This document shows, piece after piece, positions 25,778-33,709 of a stretch of DNA of 64,000 nucleotides. The notes below the pieces were generated by a model. The model was not told the origin of the DNA. It saw nothing but the letters and a program-made list of their open reading frames with translations, and searched no databases. The stretch is from an uncultured Acetatifactor sp. (GTDB taxonomy: Bacteria; Bacillota; Clostridia; Lachnospirales; Lachnospiraceae). The stretch's first letter is position 1, and each line of letters starts with the position of its first letter. The position numbers and the translations under genes were made by a program. The stretch covers positions 64,111 through 128,110 of the forward strand of contig CAJTPN010000006.1 in assembly GCA_910578185.1 (NCBI GenBank), in the 5' to 3' direction.

Positions 25778-25806
25778 ATTATACCATGCTTTATCCTTTA
25801 TGTAAT
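25778..25806 (-). promoter_or_regulatory. Predicted promoter of the leftward membrane/AAA+ operon
   Basis: Read leftward, ATTACA (25801-25806) and TATAAT (25778-25783) are 17 bp apart. The resulting leader of about 270 nt contains the palindromic site at 25685-25711. Confidence 0.6.
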
Positions 25807-25846
25807 CTTTTTTCAACGATAATAACCGGCAAAAATCATTTGATTC

Positions 25847-25880
25847 CTGCGTTTACATATAATTCTATTAGTATTATAAT
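25847..25880 (+). promoter_or_regulatory. XRE promoter overlapping the second operator copy
   Basis: TTTACA (25852-25857) and TATAAT (25875-25880) have a 17-bp spacer. The -35 box lies inside the 15-bp sequence CTGCGTTTACATATA, an exact copy of 25700-25714, suggesting autoregulation by the XRE protein. Confidence 0.7.
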
Positions 25881-25949
25881 AATTCTTTTGGTTTATTGAA
25901 ATAATATCAAAATAACAAATAATGTCAAGTAAACCATAAGGAGTACAAC

Positions 25950-26282
25950 ATGAATATAGATTATATCTCAATCGGAAACCGCATCCGTACGGCACGCACG
26001 AATTTATCTCTCTCCCAGGAACAACTGGCAGAAAAGTGTAATTTATCCACCTCCTTCATAGGGCATATCGAGCGCGGCAGCCGAAAAATGTCCCTGGAGA
26101 CGCTTGTGTCCCTGTGTGATGTTTTAAACGTCAGTGCCGACTATCTTCTGCTTGACAATATGCCCGAAAACGATATGGTTCTCAATCAGGTCTTAAATGA
26201 AGCAAAGAAAAAAGGCAGCTACCAATACGCCAAATTAAGCACCATTATCAAAGCTCTGGCAGAAGTCATTGATAAAATATAA
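25950..26282 (+). CDS. XRE-family HTH transcriptional regulator
   Basis: 110 residues. The N-terminal helix-turn-helix is complete: IGNRIRTARTNLSLSQEQLA, then CNLSTSFIGHIERGSRKMSLETL and CDVLNVSADYLL, the standard Cro/CI core. A 40-residue helical tail may form the dimer interface. An AAGGAG site precedes the ATG. It is transcribed away from the membrane/AAA+ operon, and the two share an intergenic region with repeated operator-like sites, so it probably represses that operon and itself. Confidence 0.88.
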   Translation: MNIDYISIGNRIRTARTNLSLSQEQLAEKCNLSTSFIGHIERGSRKMSLETLVSLCDVLNVSADYLLLDNMPENDMVLNQVLNEAKKKGSYQYAKLSTIIKALAEVIDKI

Positions 26283-26478
26283 GTCCTTTTTCAATTTATT
26301 ATAGTTTTATCCAATGACAAAAACTGTCTATCTGAAATTTTTACTGTGATTTTCTTTCCAAATCAGGATTTTTATTGTATGATATACACAGAATGAAGTT
26401 TGTAGCATGAAGGCATCCCAATAAACAAGTACGGTTCGGCCATCACAAAACTCTCATAAATGAAAAGGAGCCGCAAAA

Positions 26479-26802
26479 TTGAAAAAAAATAAGGAAACAA
26501 ACACAACTTCCGGTAAAAAGATAAATTCCAAACAGGCAGTTGCTCTGGCCGGCGTGATACTACTGGTTCTATTGTACCTGATCACCCTGGTGGCAGCCGT
26601 AACAGACAGCTCCACATCCGCCGCCTGGTTCCGTCTGTGCCTGTGCGCAACCGTTGTTCTGCCCCTGTTGCTCTGGATCTATACTTGGATGTACAGCAGG
26701 CTGACCGGGAATTCTGCCATCGGAGACCCAAAAAAAGAATTGCAGGAAGAATCCGGACAATCAGGCTCTCATCCGGCGGAAGGTCCCCGCACAGATATCT
26801 GA
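26479..26802 (+). CDS. Small hypothetical protein with two membrane helices
   Basis: 107 residues starting at TTG, supported by AAAAGGAG 8 nt upstream. Two hydrophobic segments (about 17-38, VALAGVILLVLLYLITLVAA, and 49-68, LCLCATVVLPLLLWIYTW) are flanked by a basic N-terminus and a polar C-terminal tail. A possible promoter (TTTCCA-17-TATGAT, near 26354-26382) precedes it. No family recognised. Confidence 0.6.
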   Translation: MKKNKETNTTSGKKINSKQAVALAGVILLVLLYLITLVAAVTDSSTSAAWFRLCLCATVVLPLLLWIYTWMYSRLTGNSAIGDPKKELQEESGQSGSHPAEGPRTDI

Positions 26803-26811
26803 AAACGGCGG

Positions 26812-26870
26812 CAAAAAACCGGTCTCTAAACGTGGCAGTTCTTATGAAACCGCGCTTCCATAGACCGGTT
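26812..26870. terminator. Terminator hairpin between converging genes
   Basis: AACCGGTCT (26817-26825) and AGACCGGTT (26862-26870) form a perfect 9-bp stem. Read leftward the stem is followed by six T, so it ends the HAD/LysR transcript; read rightward it follows the small membrane protein gene but lacks a T tract. Confidence 0.6.
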
Positions 26871-26916
26871 AACCGCATTTCAAATCAGAGATACATTTGC
26901 CCCTCCAAGGAGAGCT

Positions 26917-27531
26917 TCAGACATCTTGGCTTTCTCTCAAAATTCCCTCTAACTCCTCCTGAACCTGTTCCTTTGTACGAAATACAATGCCGTGGAAACC
27001 AAGCGCTCTGGCCGCCTCCACATTTGCCAGTGTATCATCTATAAAAACACTTTCCTGTGCCTTCAGTTCATAGCGCGCTAAAAGAAGCTGGTAGATTTTG
27101 GCGTCGGGCTTGATCATCCTATCCTGATATGACAGGATGCCCCCATCCATATACGGTATAAAATCCAGAGCATCCAAACAGTCCCTGTGGGCCTTGTCCG
27201 AAAAATTGGACAGATAATACACCTTGTATCCCCTTGCCTTCAAGTCCTGTATCCAGGGAATTGCATAGTCACGCTTTGCCACCATTCCCCCAATATGATT
27301 AAAGGCGAGATAAAGCTCCTTCTCAATCTCCGGATCCATCCTGACAAATTCTTTCATCAGTTTATCCGCATCCCATACTCCCCTGTCAACTTCGTTCCAG
27401 AGGGGGCTTAGGAAAGACGCCTTTGCAATCCTTCTTATCATTTCTTCCTGAAATCCTTTATCCTGCAGAAATTCTTTCCAACGAAAATCCGTTAAAACAT
27501 TTCCAATATCAAATATAATATTATAAATCAT
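26917..27531 (-). CDS. HAD-family hydrolase (subfamily IA, YihX-like phosphatase)
   Basis: 204 residues. Motif I is IIFDIGNVLTDF, where the first Asp is the nucleophile and the usual second Asp is replaced by Asn (DxG-N), a change common in YihX/epoxide-hydrolase-N-like HADs. Motif II is YYLSNFSD, motif III the Lys in MIKPDAKIY, and motif IV FIDDTLANV. Substrates of this subgroup include sugar phosphates such as glucose-1-phosphate. Its start overlaps the end of the LysR gene by 11 nt, indicating one transcript. Confidence 0.85.
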   Translation of the reverse strand: MIYNIIFDIGNVLTDFRWKEFLQDKGFQEEMIRRIAKASFLSPLWNEVDRGVWDADKLMKEFVRMDPEIEKELYLAFNHIGGMVAKRDYAIPWIQDLKARGYKVYYLSNFSDKAHRDCLDALDFIPYMDGGILSYQDRMIKPDAKIYQLLLARYELKAQESVFIDDTLANVEAARALGFHGIVFRTKEQVQEELEGILRESQDV

Positions 27532-28420
27532 ATTCGTTTTCTCCCATAATATCCAAAAGCTTGCCCGCCGCTATGGAAAAAGGCATTTTACTGCTGGTCA
27601 CCACGCAAAAATGCCTTTTGGGAATCATTTTATTAAAACGCAGCTCAAAAAGCATCCCTGATTCCAGATCCTGCGTGGCAAAATCTCTTACCACACATCC
27701 AATTCCCAGATTCCGCAGCGCAAACTGCACTATCATATCGCTGTTTGCAAGCTCAAATTCCGGCTGCAGCACCAAACCATTCCCTGCCAAATAAGCATCC
27801 ATATAGCTTCTGGTGCTTGTATTAGCTTCCAGAAAAATCATCGGCAGCTGCTCCAATTCCTGAAAATCCAACATCTTATTCTTATAAGAGATAAAACGTC
27901 TGCCCGCTACAAATACATCCTCAATCTCCCGCACGGGCTGCGCCTGAATATCCCCGTTATGTTCAAAAGGCGTGCTGACCACACCGAAATCAATCTTGCC
28001 GGAACGTAAAAGCTTCAGGGTGTCCGGCGTGGAAGCATTGCTTACAATCACCTTAATTCCCGGATACTGCTCGTGAAATTTCTCCAAAAAGGGAAGCAGA
28101 TAAAAGCGCAGTGTCATATCGCTTGCGCCGATGTGAACCTCTCCCAATTCCAGATTCCGCATCTGCTTAACCTTCTCTACTCCGTTTTCTATCTGCTCAT
28201 AACCTTTTTCCACATAGGAATACAACAGCTGTCCTTCCCCCGTCAGCCTGACGCCCTTAGCCGCACGGCGAAACAGCGGGATTCCAAGGCTGCGCTCCAA
28301 CTGTTTCAGTGACTGGCTCACCGCCGGCTGGGAAATGGAGAGCTCGTTTGCCGCGCCGGTAACGCTCCCCAGCTTTGCCGTATAATAAAACACCTTGAAA
28401 TACTCCAGATTCTCAACCAT
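27521..28420 (-). CDS. LysR-family transcriptional regulator
   Basis: 299 residues. The N-terminal winged helix-turn-helix is typical (YFKVFYYTAKLGSVTGAAN, SISQPAVSQSLKQLERSLG, PLFRRAAKGVRLTGEG), followed by a substrate-binding domain beginning GEVHIGASDMTLRFYLLPFL. It sits between purA and the HAD gene in the same direction. LysR regulators more often act on a divergent gene, but none is present here; its target and effector are unknown. Confidence 0.92.
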   Translation of the reverse strand: MVENLEYFKVFYYTAKLGSVTGAANELSISQPAVSQSLKQLERSLGIPLFRRAAKGVRLTGEGQLLYSYVEKGYEQIENGVEKVKQMRNLELGEVHIGASDMTLRFYLLPFLEKFHEQYPGIKVIVSNASTPDTLKLLRSGKIDFGVVSTPFEHNGDIQAQPVREIEDVFVAGRRFISYKNKMLDFQELEQLPMIFLEANTSTRSYMDAYLAGNGLVLQPEFELANSDMIVQFALRNLGIGCVVRDFATQDLESGMLFELRFNKMIPKRHFCVVTSSKMPFSIAAGKLLDIMGENEYDL

Positions 28421-28465
28421 GCGCTTCCCATCCCCTTCGATTTCCCCAACCCCGTATACCGGAAT

Positions 28466-29746
28466 CTACGGATGTGTGTATATGATATCTTCCCTGCCGG
28501 GGCCGTTGCTGACCATGGTAATGGGATAACCTATCCGCTCCTGAATAAACTCAATATATTTCCTGCAGTTTTCCGGTAATTCTTCATATTTCCGAATCCC
28601 TCGTATCTGACACTTCCAGCCGGGCAGCTTTTCCAATACAGGCTTCGCTTTCTCCAATTTGGCCGTGACAGGGAAATCCGTGGTAATCTCCCCATCAATC
28701 TCATACCCCACGCACACAGGTATTTCCTCCAAATACCCTAATACGTCCAAAACGGTAAAAGCAACATCCGTGGTCCCCTGCAGACGGCATCCATATTTGG
28801 ACGCCACACAGTCAAACCATCCCACCCGTCTGGGCCGTCCTGTGGTCGCCCCATATTCTCCGCCGTCACCACCGCGCCGGCGCAGTTCTTCCGCCTCTTC
28901 TCCGAAAATCTCCGAGACAAAAGCGCCTGCTCCAACGGCAGAGGAGTACGCCTTACAGACCGTTACAATCTGCTTGATCTCATATGGCGGAAGTCCTGCG
29001 CCGATTGCACCGTATGCAGCCAATGTGGAAGAGGACGTAACCATGGGATAAATGCCGTGATCCGGATCCTTTAACGTGCCCAACTGCCCCTCCAGCAAAA
29101 CAGTTCTGCCATCCTTCAAAGCCCTGTCCAAAAAAGCGGACACATCACACACATACGGCGCAATCATATCCCTGTATTCATGTAATTCTTTTAACAATTT
29201 CTCAGGATCAATCAACGGCTTATGATACAAATGCTCTAAGAGTACGTTTTTTGTCTCACAAACACGCTTAACCTTCTCTGAAAGCAGCTCCTCGTCAAAA
29301 AGTTCACTAACCTGAAAACCAATCTTGGCATATTTATCGGAATAAAAAGGAGCAATGCCGGACTTAGTGGAGCCGAAAGATTTTCCTCCCAGCCGCTCCT
29401 CCTCATACTGATCAAATAAAATATGATAAGGCATAACGATCTGAGCCCGTTCGGACACAAGAATCCTGGGCTTTGGCACTCCCCTGTCCACAATGGACTG
29501 AATTTCCTGAAACAAAAGCGGAATATTCAGCGCCACACCATTTCCGATCACACTTGTGATATGACTGTAAAAAACGCCGGAGGGCAGTGTGTGCAGCGCA
29601 AATTTACCGTAATTATTCACGATGGTATGTCCCGCGTTTGCACCGCCCTGGAACCGCACAACAATATCCGCTTCCTGCGCCATCATATCGGTAATCTTAC
29701 CCTTCCCTTCGTCGCCCCAGTTTGCTCCTACGATTGCCTTAACCAT
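28466..29746 (-). CDS. purA: Adenylosuccinate synthetase
   Basis: 426 residues from the ATG at 29746, with GGAGGAAAGAT directly upstream. The GTP-binding start IVGANWGDEGKGK contains the catalytic Asp and the P-loop; GGANAGHTIV holds the catalytic His; LLEGQLGTLKDPDHG and the TTGRPRRVGWFD segment bind IMP and aspartate. The enzyme makes adenylosuccinate from IMP, aspartate and GTP. With PurB (47708-49159) it completes AMP synthesis. The full family length is present. Confidence 0.95.
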   Translation of the reverse strand: MVKAIVGANWGDEGKGKITDMMAQEADIVVRFQGGANAGHTIVNNYGKFALHTLPSGVFYSHITSVIGNGVALNIPLLFQEIQSIVDRGVPKPRILVSERAQIVMPYHILFDQYEEERLGGKSFGSTKSGIAPFYSDKYAKIGFQVSELFDEELLSEKVKRVCETKNVLLEHLYHKPLIDPEKLLKELHEYRDMIAPYVCDVSAFLDRALKDGRTVLLEGQLGTLKDPDHGIYPMVTSSSTLAAYGAIGAGLPPYEIKQIVTVCKAYSSAVGAGAFVSEIFGEEAEELRRRGGDGGEYGATTGRPRRVGWFDCVASKYGCRLQGTTDVAFTVLDVLGYLEEIPVCVGYEIDGEITTDFPVTAKLEKAKPVLEKLPGWKCQIRGIRKYEELPENCRKYIEFIQERIGYPITMVSNGPGREDIIYTHP

Positions 29747-29800
29747 ATCTTTCCTCCATCCCCCGCCGTCCTTCGGCAGGTTTTTTTCATTCGCGGATAC

Positions 29801-29829
29801 AGTATAACACATTATATATCATAAGTAAA
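29801..29829 (-). promoter_or_regulatory. Predicted purA promoter
   Basis: Read leftward, TTTACT (29824-29829) and TATACT (29801-29806) are separated by 17 bp. The start point would be about 50 nt before the purA ATG, with a small GCCG-aagga-CGGC hairpin in the leader. Confidence 0.6.
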
Positions 29830-29914
29830 ATCAATATATTTTATGCTTATTATAATTATAATTTATTTATTTTCAGATTTCCTGGTCATTCCAAAACTGG
29901 CCTTGTCCTGATTT

Positions 29915-32017
29915 CTAACCATCTATAGGCTCCTGGCCTTCCGATGGCGTCCAATCCATTTCAGGCTCCTGGCCTCTCGACGAATTCCAATCCATTCCAG
30001 GCTCCCAGCCCTCCGGCGGGTTCCAATCCATTCCAGGCTCACGGCCTTCCGATGGCATCCAATCCATTTCAGGCTCCTGGCCTCCCGGCGGGTTCCAATC
30101 CATTCCAGGCTCCTGGCCTTCTCCGGGCATCATCCCCTCCGGTAACGGTTTTGTTCCCGGCTCCTGCGGGCCTCTTCCATTCCCCCGGTCTCCTCTGCCA
30201 TGACCTCCAAAACCGCCCATGCCGACGCCATTTCCGTAGATCAGACCGTCCAGCGTCACAGATTGTGCACTATCTCCCGCCGAGATCGTATAAGTTCCTC
30301 CTGACACCATTTCGGGACAACTGAACACTACAGACTGATACGATTTTTCCGCCGTATAGGAAATCAAGTGTTTCCCTTCCAAATCCGTCACAACGATTTC
30401 ACTTCCGGCAGTTTGACCGCAAAAAACAACAAGAGCGGAACCTTGGGTGGATGTTTCCCCGAAATTCATCGCCATCCCCACACTGCCAACAGCCATCACC
30501 ACACCCCCTGTGATCTGCCCAACGCCGTCATAATCCAATGCGCCGTCCATATTGCCCACAGGCCCGGAAATATAGATTTCTCCTCCTGTGACTGTCAGAT
30601 TTCCGTTAGAGTCCAATCCATCCCCGTCCGCATTCACATATATGGTTCCGCCGGATATCAACAGCGATGAACCTCCGCTGGCGTCAAATCCTTCCCCTCC
30701 GGGAAAGCCGCCAAAGCCGCTCTGATCATTTCCACCTGCTGCATTGATACCGTCATCCGATGCATACAGCTTCACATACCCTCCGGATATCACCACTTCA
30801 TTTCCCTCAATCCCTTCATAGCTGGTAGAAATATCAATATGACCGCCTGCAACGGTCATCTCCTCATCCGCATGAAATCCGTCATCCCCTGTTGCGATCT
30901 GATAAACACCGCCATATACGGTCAGACTATCATTGGAATGCAGTGCATCATCCTGAGCATCTATCACAAAATTGCCGTCATTTACCACAAAGGCTTCCAT
31001 TGCTTTCAATCCCTTTGTGCTCACAATATCGCCTTCCTCATTCTTATTGGGAACCTTATTGCTGCTGCCTCCTCCTGTGGTAATCACAAAGTCGCCCCCG
31101 TCAATCTGCATGAAATTACCAGAGCTGACACCGTCCCCCTCGGCATCGATCACAAAACTGCCTCCTCCAATATAGACATATCCCTTCTCTCCATTGGTAT
31201 CATGTTCAGCATGGATCCCGTCCTTGCCGGAGTCCAACGAAATCCTGCCTTGTGCAATGCAGACACTGTCCTTACCAGAAAGCCCGTGGCCTGCGGCCTT
31301 CACTGTAAGATTCCCGCCCGTAATCTTCAAGTCATCCTTGGCTACAATTCCATGACCTTTTACAGCCCCTACTTCCAGGCTGCCCGTCCCGTTTATGGTC
31401 AGATCACATTTTGCAAATACGGCTCCGTCTATGTGATTTCCGTCCAAATCAGAATAATCGCCTCCGCTTTCCAATTTATTAACCGTCCCCTCCGCTATTG
31501 TGAGAAACACCTTATCCGCAGATTTCACATAGAGAGCCGCATTGGAGCCGTTGAATATTTCCACTCCCCCAAGTACCAGCTGTACCTTGGCGGTATCCGG
31601 CGCATCCACCAAAAGCATGCCTTCCTGCCAAGAGCCCTCCAACAAATAGACCCCCTCCTGGGTTACAGTCACATGCCCCTCTGTTATCCGAACCGTTTCG
31701 GAATCACACGCTACCGTTTCCCCCTTAAAGATAATGCGCACGCTCGTATCCTCTTCATAATCTCCACTCATATCCCTATCCGTAAACATATCAACATAGG
31801 ACACCATCTGAATCCCCGATGCGTTTACAGGGACCATTCCCGTCTGTTGCCCCGAAGCCTTCTCTTCCTCCCCCAGGCGCAGCAGTGCATCCGCCTCATC
31901 CGTTATCCCATCCGCCGATTTGCCGCAGCCTGTCAGAAACCATAACCCCATTCCAAGTGCCATAACTCCATTTATCCATCCATATATCCTTTGTCTGCCT
32001 GATCTTGGCTTCCTCAT
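29915..32017 (-). CDS. Lipoprotein with carbohydrate-binding-like (DUF4353) repeats
   Basis: 700 residues from the ATG at 32017 (GGAG 6-7 nt upstream). A lipoprotein signal ends at the lipobox LTGC. The middle is a long beta-rich region with recurring short units such as GGNFVIDAQDDALHSND, GGDFVITTGGGSS and GGHIDISTSYEGIEGNE, the DUF4353 pattern that suggests a solenoid. The C-terminus is a low-complexity tail of 12-residue Trp-containing repeats. The gene is 19-nt downstream of DUF4956, and the polyphosphate-polymerase-like gene lies before that; this trio recurs in Clostridia. The protein should be displayed on the outer face of the membrane; what it binds is not known. Confidence 0.8.
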   Translation of the reverse strand: MRKPRSGRQRIYGWINGVMALGMGLWFLTGCGKSADGITDEADALLRLGEEEKASGQQTGMVPVNASGIQMVSYVDMFTDRDMSGDYEEDTSVRIIFKGETVACDSETVRITEGHVTVTQEGVYLLEGSWQEGMLLVDAPDTAKVQLVLGGVEIFNGSNAALYVKSADKVFLTIAEGTVNKLESGGDYSDLDGNHIDGAVFAKCDLTINGTGSLEVGAVKGHGIVAKDDLKITGGNLTVKAAGHGLSGKDSVCIAQGRISLDSGKDGIHAEHDTNGEKGYVYIGGGSFVIDAEGDGVSSGNFMQIDGGDFVITTGGGSSNKVPNKNEEGDIVSTKGLKAMEAFVVNDGNFVIDAQDDALHSNDSLTVYGGVYQIATGDDGFHADEEMTVAGGHIDISTSYEGIEGNEVVISGGYVKLYASDDGINAAGGNDQSGFGGFPGGEGFDASGGSSLLISGGTIYVNADGDGLDSNGNLTVTGGEIYISGPVGNMDGALDYDGVGQITGGVVMAVGSVGMAMNFGETSTQGSALVVFCGQTAGSEIVVTDLEGKHLISYTAEKSYQSVVFSCPEMVSGGTYTISAGDSAQSVTLDGLIYGNGVGMGGFGGHGRGDRGNGRGPQEPGTKPLPEGMMPGEGQEPGMDWNPPGGQEPEMDWMPSEGREPGMDWNPPEGWEPGMDWNSSRGQEPEMDWTPSEGQEPIDG
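29918..30118 (-). repeat. 36-bp tandem repeats in the lipoprotein tail
   Basis: Five full units and one partial unit of 36 bp encode 12-residue repeats of the form G-Q-E-P-[GE]-M-D-W-x-P-x-x. The DNA units are very similar, marked by CCAATCCATT at 29951, 29987, 30023, 30059 and 30095. Such young repeats are prone to copy-number change. Confidence 0.9.
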
Positions 32018-32035
32018 ATTGACTCCCATCCTTCC

Positions 32036-32731
32036 CTATAATTCACAGACAACCGTCTCCTGATGAGAAATGGATATTTCCAGATTCCCATTGCGACAGC
32101 GCAGCTTGTCTATCAGCTCCTTTTCCGCTTCCGCCCCGTTTAACACCAGATGATATGTAAGCTTGAACAGACTGCCCATATTGGTAGTCTTCACCTGCAT
32201 CAGTTCATGGGAAGAAGTATACTTTTCCAGAATTTCATCAAACACACCGGTGTAATCCAAGTCTTCCGGAATAGTAATATGCAGAACCTTATACTTTTCC
32301 CTGTTCTTTTTCTCTCCAAAGTCAAAGCGACTATACAACAGTGTGACACCATTTAAAACTACAGCAAACAAAACTGCATATCCCAGATAGCCCATGCCTG
32401 TGATCAGCCCTGTACACATGGCCATAAAAAGAGCTCCTATTTCCTTTGCCGTTCCCGGTACCGAGCGAAAACGCACCAGACTGAATGCCCCTGCCACCGC
32501 AACGCCAGCGCCGATATTGCCGTTTACCATCATGATGACCACACATACCACCGCCGGAAGCGTGGCCAAGGTCACCAAAAATCCCCTGGTGTACCGGTTT
32601 TTATAAGTATAAAGAACAGCGGTCAGCAGTCCGATCAGCAGCGCCGTCCCCAGACATGCCAGAAATTCCGGTATCGAAATCACGGATGTAAACTGAGTGT
32701 CAAATACTCCCGCAAAAAATGTGTTAAGCAT
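32036..32731 (-). CDS. DUF4956 membrane protein
   Basis: 231 residues with four hydrophobic segments in the first 125 residues (for example LACLGTALLIGLLTAVLYTY and GFLVTLATLPAVVCVVIMMV). The conserved patch NIGAGVAVAGAFSLVRFRS, followed by GTAKEIGALF, is the DUF4956 hallmark. A cytosolic C-terminal domain of about 90 residues resembles small ferredoxin-fold regulatory domains. It overlaps the end of the VTC-domain gene by 8 nt. Its constant association with VTC-type polymerases suggests a role in polyphosphate handling or in coupling that activity to the exported lipoprotein. Confidence 0.85.
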   Translation of the reverse strand: MLNTFFAGVFDTQFTSVISIPEFLACLGTALLIGLLTAVLYTYKNRYTRGFLVTLATLPAVVCVVIMMVNGNIGAGVAVAGAFSLVRFRSVPGTAKEIGALFMAMCTGLITGMGYLGYAVLFAVVLNGVTLLYSRFDFGEKKNREKYKVLHITIPEDLDYTGVFDEILEKYTSSHELMQVKTTNMGSLFKLTYHLVLNGAEAEKELIDKLRCRNGNLEISISHQETVVCEL

Positions 32732-33470
32732 AAGCAGCCCCTCCTTGTAATGTTCCTGTTCCTTTTTCCTCCGACATCATCATCCTGTACGCATTTCCAT
32801 ATTTTGAAAAAGTAATTCTTCTGATTTTTTCCTGCGATAACGCCCTGACCATCCACAGCGGCATGGTTCCAGGCGTCTTTATTTCCATCAGCACTTGACC
32901 CGGTTCCAAAATACCTGTTCCATATACGCCCGTTCCAAGTGACAAATCCGTATTCCGCCACAGGATATTTTCATCAAAAGTCACTCGAAATTCGCTGGGC
33001 TCCCTGGTAAAATACGCCTCCCTTTCATAGGAAAGAAAAACTCTTGGCCCCAAAGTCTGATAAAATTGCAAGAAATAATCAATCTCTTCTGTAATCTGTG
33101 TTTTTATGGGAGGCCTCGCCGTCCGGGAAAGATAACCCGAGGCCAGGTTTCTGGAAATTTCCATCCGGCGCTTATACACCACAGAATCATATTTCTTTTT
33201 CAACTCCACAAACACCTCTTCCTCCGGTCCCGCCGCTTTGTAACTCCTGACACGCAGTTTCTCCTTATAAACCGGCTTCTCAAGAGATTTCCTTACCAAC
33301 CGGAAGGTATCCGTATCATAATAAATATTCCTGATGGTACTTCGCCCATAGTGATCCAATTCCATAAAGGGTTCCATGATTTCTAAAAGCTTTTCCCGCT
33401 GTCTGCGGGTAATCAGATATTTAATTTCATACCTTTGAAATACCATCGGCGTATTTCCATTACTGCCCAT
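32724..33470 (-). CDS. Polyphosphate polymerase domain (VTC-like) protein
   Basis: 248 residues. It begins RYEIKYLITRRQREKL and contains IRNIYYDTDTF, KEKLRVRSYK, VFVELKKKYDSVVYKRR and VLMEIKTPG, matching the tunnel-shaped VTC4-type catalytic domain in which basic and acidic residues line the channel for ATP and polyphosphate. In yeast VTC4 makes polyphosphate from ATP; activity of the bacterial relatives is not established for most. It is the first gene of the VTC-DUF4956-lipoprotein unit. Confidence 0.85.
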   Translation of the reverse strand: MGSNGNTPMVFQRYEIKYLITRRQREKLLEIMEPFMELDHYGRSTIRNIYYDTDTFRLVRKSLEKPVYKEKLRVRSYKAAGPEEEVFVELKKKYDSVVYKRRMEISRNLASGYLSRTARPPIKTQITEEIDYFLQFYQTLGPRVFLSYEREAYFTREPSEFRVTFDENILWRNTDLSLGTGVYGTGILEPGQVLMEIKTPGTMPLWMVRALSQEKIRRITFSKYGNAYRMMMSEEKGTGTLQGGAAYA

Positions 33471-33492
33471 TCACTGCTCTCCTTTCCCCACC

Positions 33493-33541
33493 GGGTATCA
33501 GGATTAACCCCCTCCCGGCCACGTCTTGTATTTTGATACCC
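33493..33541. promoter_or_regulatory. Inverted repeat upstream of the VTC-domain gene
   Basis: GGGTATCA (33493-33500) and TGATACCC (33534-33541) are perfect 8-bp complements 33 nt apart. The site lies between the divergent VTC-domain and response regulator genes and could be an operator or leader hairpin. A TATAAT box near 33619 probably belongs to the rightward response regulator transcript. Confidence 0.4.
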
Positions 33542-33709
33542 CCATCTTACCAGCCCAACCTAAATACTGCCTAAAAGAAATGTGAAGCTTTTGTGTTTTT
33601 CTTTTGCAGGATTTATAGTATAATAATCCCAAGTGGAGCTGTTGCGCAGAATTCAGGCGGAGCAAACAAGCTCCCGCAAACGGGAACTGGAATAGGAGAA
33701 ACTAACCAC

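Noticed and set aside
30839..31945. 368-codon plus-strand open frame inside the lipoprotein gene
   Set aside because: It mirrors the repetitive solenoid coding sequence; it has no start signals or recognisable domain.
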